Program-made: the position numbers and the translations under genes | Notes under the pieces: generated by a model | What the model saw: only the letters and a program-made list of their open reading frames with translations | Told to the model about the DNA's origin: nothing | The model's database searches: none | Assembly: GCF_018320785.1 (NCBI RefSeq) | Contig: NC_054877.1 | Coordinates: 35,486,151-35,550,150 of the forward strand | Length of the DNA stretch: 64,000 bases | Direction: 5' to 3' | Source of the DNA: Cheilinus undulatus | Taxonomy: Eukaryota; Chordata; Actinopteri; Labriformes; Labridae | Shown here: positions 46,701 through 64,000 of the stretch, one piece after another | Numbering within the stretch: position 1 is the stretch's first letter | Layout of the letters: each line of letters opens with the position of its first letter

Positions 46701-47121
46701 AAGCATTCAGTCAGACTTCCAATGAGCTAGGCCAACAGATAAATCACTGTATTCATTATCACCTGTGACACTGACACAGCATTTTGAAAATTAAAGTACA
46801 GTTTGATGTGTTCATGTTACAGTTTTTTTTCAGTAATTTCATCACATACCGTCTTCCGGTAACAGTCAGTTATCTCACAAGACAAGATGAAGCCTCCTGC
46901 TCACATGTACTTCCTGCCTTTTTTCAGGTGGGTGGTGGTTCAGTACCTGTGGAGATGCCAACCTGAATGGGATTTATTTCCACATGAGACCTCGTTGGCG
47001 ATCAGAACGGAAGAGAGGGATTCAGTGGAAGAATTCATTCTCCCTCAAGTTCACACAAATGTCTGTCCATCCAGCAGCTTCGCTCACTTCCTCCTCCTCC
47101 TTTGAGACGGGGGTCTTTTAG
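37234..47121 (+). CDS. angptl3: Angiopoietin-like protein 3, complete seven-exon gene
   Basis: Exons 37234-37725, 39806-39916, 42029-42149, 42353-42466, 43176-43271, 45611-45883 and 46928-47121 join in phase into 1401 bases (466 residues; human about 460). Residues 1-20 are a signal peptide. Residues 36-74 (LDDVRLLANGLLQLG, KTKGQINDI, QKLNIFD) are the conserved lipase-inhibiting segment; a coiled coil follows to about 200. Residues 202-245 are a linker, and 247-466 a fibrinogen-like domain with cysteines 247/275 and 397/410. The secreted liver protein inhibits lipoprotein and endothelial lipase and raises plasma triglyceride; the C-terminal domain binds integrin. Oddity: the linker has one basic residue (R214) and no RxxR furin site, unlike mammals. 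The start ATG has A at -3. Identification is firm from the lipase-inhibiting segment, which differs from ANGPTL4. Confidence 0.95.
38048..38690. repeat. Unidentified repeat-like segment in angptl3 intron 1
   Basis: CpG-rich compared with the rest of the intron, with inverted pieces (for example CACGACCATCGTGCACGACC near 38142-38163, and TCGTAGCCGGGTCGTGG near 38627). A CT/CA microsatellite lies in its middle. It looks like an old DNA transposon but I cannot name the family or fix the ends. Confidence 0.4.
38272..38358 (+). repeat. Compound (CT)n/(CA)n microsatellite
   Basis: About 60 bp of CT-rich repeats followed by a short CACA run, in angptl3 intron 1. Confidence 0.95.
39806..39916 (+). 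CDS. angptl3: angptl3 exon 2 (coiled coil)
   Basis: 111 bases (EVIRSQEQSITKLLEAV onwards) between acceptor AACAG and donor GTGAAT, phase 0 at both ends. It continues the heptad pattern. Confidence 0.92.
40325..40711. mobile_element. piggyBac-type MITE with perfect 19-bp ends (TTAA included)
   Basis: TTAAAGGTGCAGTGTGTAA (40325-40343) and TTACACACTGCACCTTTAA (40693-40711) are exact inverse complements, bounded by TTAA on each side. Length 387 bp, no coding frame. TTAA duplication is the piggyBac signature; the GTATT microsatellite at 40571 lies inside. Confidence 0.85.
40571..40599 (+). repeat. (ATTGT)n microsatellite inside the MITE
   Basis: Five to six ATTGT units with one substituted unit. 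Confidence 0.9.
41167..41515 (+). pseudogene. Tc1/mariner-superfamily transposase fragment in angptl3 intron 2
   Basis: Two overlapping frames encode LQKRLQWAQKYMK, then FTDE (the first catalytic Asp region), then GGGGVMFWAGI and PFWVPEGVKM, followed by EFLTDHFLPWYK. This is the IS630/Tc1-mariner DDE fold. The frame shifts near 41280-41370 and the C-terminal catalytic part is missing. Confidence 0.8.
42029..42149 (+). CDS. angptl3: angptl3 exon 3 (linker)
   Basis: 121 bases after TTCTCCAG, ending before GTAAGA; leaves phase 1. Encodes the linker LTANTLAQETIERAP onward, rich in Thr/Pro and poor in basic residues. Confidence 0.88.
42353..42466 (+). CDS. angptl3: angptl3 exon 4 (start of fibrinogen-like domain)
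   Basis: 114 bases after TTTAACAG, donor GTACTG. Encodes C247, the RGERASGVYAI block and C275 (FCDMS). Confidence 0.92.
43176..43271 (+). CDS. angptl3: angptl3 exon 5
   Basis: 96 bases after CATTCAG, donor GTAAGC. Encodes ETVIQRRRDGSVSFDQVWEK, a canonical fibrinogen-domain block, through GFGDFQ. Confidence 0.92.
43451..43639 (+). mobile_element. tRNA-derived SINE with target duplication
   Basis: A-box-like GTGGCCTGGTGGTTGG, B box GGTTCGGGTCC, tail AATAAAGGCACAAAAATGCCC ending in poly-A. Flanked by the direct repeat AAAAGTGAAAATCT at 43437-43450 and 43640-43653. Intact duplication implies a fairly recent insertion. In angptl3 intron 5. Confidence 0.9.
43905..44355 (-). mobile_element. Tc1-type fragment split by a SINE
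   Basis: ACGCTTCCACTTTGTAATGA and TGAAATCACTGAGCTCGTCA match the family at 22653, 31291 and 558-690. The right end TGGCCAAAAACTTTCGTACA (about 44343) recalls the family terminus. The SINE 44084-44260 interrupts it. Confidence 0.65.
44084..44260 (+). mobile_element. tRNA-derived SINE with target duplication
   Basis: A-box region GGCGGCCTAGTGGTACTCC, B box GGTTCGAATCC, tail AAAGCCCAAAAATAAATC. Flanking repeats AATATTTGCATGG (44071-44083) and AATGTTTGCATGG (44261-44273), 12 of 13 alike. Same family as 43451-43639. In angptl3 intron 5. Confidence 0.9.
44560..45345 (+). repeat. Degenerate AT-rich short-unit array
   Basis: Loose repeats of GGAATTTGTTTGG / GAAATTTT-type units over about 780 bp in angptl3 intron 5. 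The inverse pattern (AATTCCCCAAA, TTCCATAAAA) fills 57725-58330 in pgm1 intron 8. Confidence 0.6.
45611..45883 (+). CDS. angptl3: angptl3 exon 6
   Basis: 273 bases after TCTTTAG, donor GTAATT. Encodes EFWLGL, the LEDWK and FIEYRFHL strands and C397. Confidence 0.93.
45884..46927. other. angptl3 intron 6
   Basis: 46080-46440 resembles repetitive DNA (AGCTCACA repeats, AACCAATCAG) but no family is recognised. No nested gene. Confidence 0.4.
46928..47121 (+). CDS. angptl3: angptl3 exon 7 (C terminus)
   Basis: 194 bases after TTTTTTCAG to the TAG stop at 47119. Encodes GGWWFSTCGDANLNG (C410), IYFHMR and the final strand. Wide open frames in other phases here are shadows. Confidence 0.93.
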
Positions 47122-48105
47122 TGACCCTGAGCCTTTATTCTCGGATTGAATAACTAAAACACACAGTGCCCTCTGCAGGAAAGCCTTGGTAATGCATACT
47201 GTGGGAGGCCTTCAGAAGGCTTGACAAGACAGGTTGCTTCAAGGGCCACAGATGATACTGATGTAAGATCTTTAATTGTGACTGCTGTTGTGCTGAACAG
47301 ATAAAGTAGAATAATGTAAAATTGCCCATCCAAGAACAGCCTCTAATGTTATATACAACTTTAATATGTGTTTTATGATCTGTAATTACTGTATCTCTCA
47401 CATGTATGGGCTCAGTTTATGATTTGGGTCATATTGACTCCAAGAATACAGCAGTGGTTCTCCAAGTTACACCAGGGCCTATTAAAGGTCATTTGTGAAA
47501 TCTTCTACAAGTTAAGACTTAAGACAGTAATATTAATTCACTTAGAGGGGTCCATGTGTGAGAAGCACTGCATGAATATCACTCATCATTACTGAAAACA
47601 GTTTATCTTTTGATACAAAGCTATGTTTATCAGCTTAGATAAATTAACAAACTACTGTGACTTCATACTGTAGTGCTGTAGATTTATTTTTTCTAACAAC
47701 AAATTACCAAGAGAAATATCAATATATTTCCCTAAGAACTTAAAGAATCCTCATTTTTGCTTTGTTTTACAAACATGTACAAATCAGAGCTGTTTGGATG
47801 ATGTTTGATTTGTGTTTGAAGGGTCCATTTCATTAAAAAATCTGCTTTTTAGTAATACTACACATGTATTAAAGTGTCTGCAGTATCCAATCACCCACAA
47901 AATAAAAGCTACAGAGCTTTTGGATCTGATGTCACACAGTCTGGTATATCAGGTCCACACCCCCACCTGAATGGGAAAAAAAGATTATGCCTTCATTGTA
48001 TGTCATTTAGTCAACAAATTATCTACGGTGGTCTGTGTAAACATTATATACATGGAAGCTTGAAATGTAGGTATCAGATGACACCAACCATAGTGTAAAA
48101 ATGAG
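47122..48105 (+). other. angptl3 3' UTR and downstream spacer
   Basis: No gene. Possible polyadenylation signals are AATAAA at 47901-47906 and ATTAAA-like motifs before it, so the 3' UTR may be up to about 800 bases. No terminator can be defined by eye. Confidence 0.4.
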
Positions 48106-48109
48106 GTAG

Positions 48110-48905
48110 GTAAATGACTACATTAGTAGTGATCAAAAAGTGGTCAGTTAAAGGTGAATAAGGGGTCAAGATGCTAAGAAGTAGCCCACTAGTGGTTAAA
48201 CAAGTGCTCAAAATGTGGTAAAGAGCCAATAAGTGGTCTGTAAGGGAACCAGAAGTAGTAAATAGGTGGTAAATAATGAGTTAAGTAGTTAAAAAGGGGT
48301 AAATAAATGGTAAATCAGGGGTCAAAAAGTGGTTAATAAGGGCAGACAAGTGGTAAATAGCTTTGTAGATAAGGGGTCATTAACTGTTATATAAGTGGTC
48401 AGTAAATGTTCAGTACATGGTGTGTAAAGGGTCAATAAGTGGTAAAGAAGGGGTTAAATAGTGGTTGATAAGTGGACAATAGGGGGTGGGGGAGGAGTAA
48501 ATAGGTGGGAAATAAGGGGTCAGTAAGTGGCTAATAAGTGTGGACATTTGGAAAATAAGGGCTGAGAGGTAAAGAGGGGGTCAATAAGTGATGATTAAGT
48601 GGTTAAAAGTGGTAAAGAAGGGGTCAATAAATATTAAAAAGGTAGTAAATAATGAATTTTGAAGCAGTCAAAGGGTGATGAACAAAGAGATGAACAAAGA
48701 GTAAACAGGTGGTAGATAAGAAGATAAAAAGCAGTTAGTAAAGGTCAACAAGTGATGTATATAAAGGGTCAATAAGTGTTAAAGAAGGGGTTAATGAGTG
48801 GTATATAAGGAGTTAATAGGTGGTATGTAAGGAGTTAATAGGTTGTTTAAAAGGGGTCAATCAGTGGTTAATAAATGGACAATAAAGGCTCAATAAAGAG
48901 ATTAT
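48110..48905 (+). repeat. Degenerate minisatellite, unit about 20-24 bp
   Basis: About 800 bp of variants of GGGGTCAATAAGTGGTAAA, separating angptl3 from pgm1. Units vary in length and sequence and there is no spacer/repeat alternation. Confidence 0.85.
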
Positions 48906-62730
<13,825 letters not shown>

Positions 62731-64000
62731 CTTCTCCCTGATGTTCCTTCAGTGTCCCTTTCTGTTTTTATTTGAAGATCTTTTTTGTAAAAAAAAAACA
62801 AACAAACAAGCTCAAATTCCAAGTGTGGCAAAACATAAACTATAGTTTGCATTAAAGGCTTGAATGTATTCAATGATCTGTCTGTATAACATTAAACTGC
62901 TTTTTACTTTTGGTTCATAAGTGGTTTCTGTGGTTTTTTGCAAGCAGCAGTGAGATTACGTCAGTGTGTTTGAATCAAGTTATCTTATATAAATCTCAGC
63001 AAAAATCAGAGAAAAGGTCACAAAATCATTAGTGAAATACTCAATACTAACCAGCGACATAATGACACCTGATAAAGCACAGCCTGTTGCTCTGCAGAAC
63101 TTTCATTTCCTCTTGAGGACTCTGTTTTAACACTTTCTTCACATTTTTTTTTACATAATGCCATTGTACAAACTCAGGAAGTCGTCTCTGTGGTTTTGCA
63201 GAAAGATGTGTTCAAGGACATAAGAAAGAAAAATACAGTGTCTCACATGAATAGTATTTCCTCATGCAACCAGTGCTCATTTTTAAAACGTGGGTGTTTC
63301 CTGCCATGAACCCTCAAATTATTACTTGGTTCACTCACACTCTTTCATTCAGGAAAATTAAAACTCACCAGCGAATAACTACCTGAAAATTGCTTTTGAG
63401 TGTGGGTGCTGCAAGACGAGAGGCAATGTGCAAGCTTTTGCAAACATAGTCAGATTATTCTGAAAAAAAACGCAAAGCATTAGAAAATGAGAAAACTGTG
63501 ATTTGGATACTCTTTTTAGCAATGTTAATATAAAACCTGTTTTATATTTTACTCGCACCATCCACATCTTCTTTACAGCAGGACAGATTCAAGGCCTTAA
63601 AGGTACAATTTTTAAAAAAGGGATTTTTTTTCAGTCTCTGGTGGTTTTATTATTTTTATCCAGACAGCAGCAGCATCAGAGGGCTAAGCATCTGGTCCAG
63701 CTCTGTGATCACTCATGCACTTTGAAGTTCTGTGCCTGTCTGCTGGTTTCATCTCCATATCACACTGAACCTGAAGCCCAACGAGAGGCAGGCGCTAAGT
63801 TCAACATCACAGCTCCTCTTACAGTGGGTGTAAGCGCGGCAAAAATGTCCTAAATGAGGGAAACAGTCAGGGAAGGCACTAGTGTGTGAAAAATGATTAG
63901 CTCTGATCAGTCAACATGACATCAAAACAGGATTCTACTTAGACTGGAAAAATTCTCTCAGTGCCATGTGTGATGTAATGATGATATAAAGTGTATTTGT
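62731..64000. other. pgm1 3' UTR and downstream DNA
   Basis: Candidate poly-A signals ATTAAA at 62851-62856 and 62891-62896. No further gene is recognised to the window end. CCTTAAAGGTACAATTTTT at about 63596 resembles a TTAAAGG element terminus, but the partner end is not visible. Confidence 0.4.

Noticed and set aside
37234..47121. Calling the gene angptl4
   Set aside because: The LDDVRLLANGLLQLG and QKLNIFD segment and exon layout follow ANGPTL3.
48110..48905. CRISPR-like appearance of regularly repeated GGGGTCAATAAGTGG units
   Set aside because: Units are contiguous, variable and without unique spacers; an ordinary minisatellite in a vertebrate genome.

Overview
The window looks like nuclear DNA of a ray-finned fish, most likely a percomorph teleost. 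Genes are split by long AT-rich introns with GT/AG borders. The space between them is filled with Tc1/mariner, hAT and piggyBac-type DNA transposon remnants, tRNA-derived SINEs, 5'-truncated LINEs and microsatellites. I see no operons, prokaryotic signals, CRISPR arrays or viral genes.

Three genes are supported. (1) On the minus strand, 4095-5591 is the first coding exon of a KANK-family gene, best called kank4; the ankyrin-repeat exons lie beyond the left edge. (2) On the plus strand, 37234-47121 is a complete seven-exon angptl3 (466 residues deduced) with a TATA box and an HNF1-like site just upstream. (3) On the plus strand, 50345-62730 is a complete eleven-exon pgm1 (564 residues deduced) that starts from the alternative, muscle-type first exon. 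All three reading frames are intact and every junction I checked keeps phase.

Layout: 1-4094 is kank4 intron with transposon remnants. 5637-6192 is a (TTAGG/TTGGG)n pentamer array beside the kank4 exon. 6490-7231 is a hAT-type element with an 8-bp target duplication. 7.2-37 kb has no protein-coding gene that I recognise; it holds Tc1 copies (13.9-15.3, 25.7-27.0, 31.0-31.45, 35.4-36.4 kb), LINE fragments (13.6 and 19.4-20.2 kb), a ~150-bp higher-order tandem repeat (16.5-17.0 kb), two near-perfect palindromes and a three-level nested insertion (33.75-35.01 kb). 37-47 kb is angptl3, with a TTAA-flanked MITE and two SINEs in its introns. 48.1-48.9 kb is a degenerate minisatellite between angptl3 and pgm1. 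50.3-62.7 kb is pgm1, with more Tc1 fragments and arrays in its introns.

The genes do not form one pathway. ANGPTL3 is a secreted liver inhibitor of lipoprotein and endothelial lipase, PGM1 interconverts glucose-1-phosphate and glucose-6-phosphate, and KANK proteins link talin/integrin adhesions to the cell cortex. KANK4 and ANGPTL3 are neighbours in mammals too, which supports the kank4 call. In mammals ANGPTL3 sits inside a DOCK7 intron; no DOCK7 exon is visible here. I found no convincing undescribed biological system. The most unusual material is structural: the pentamer array, the nested and palindromic repeats, and the recurring pairing of a ~350-bp module with short-unit arrays.
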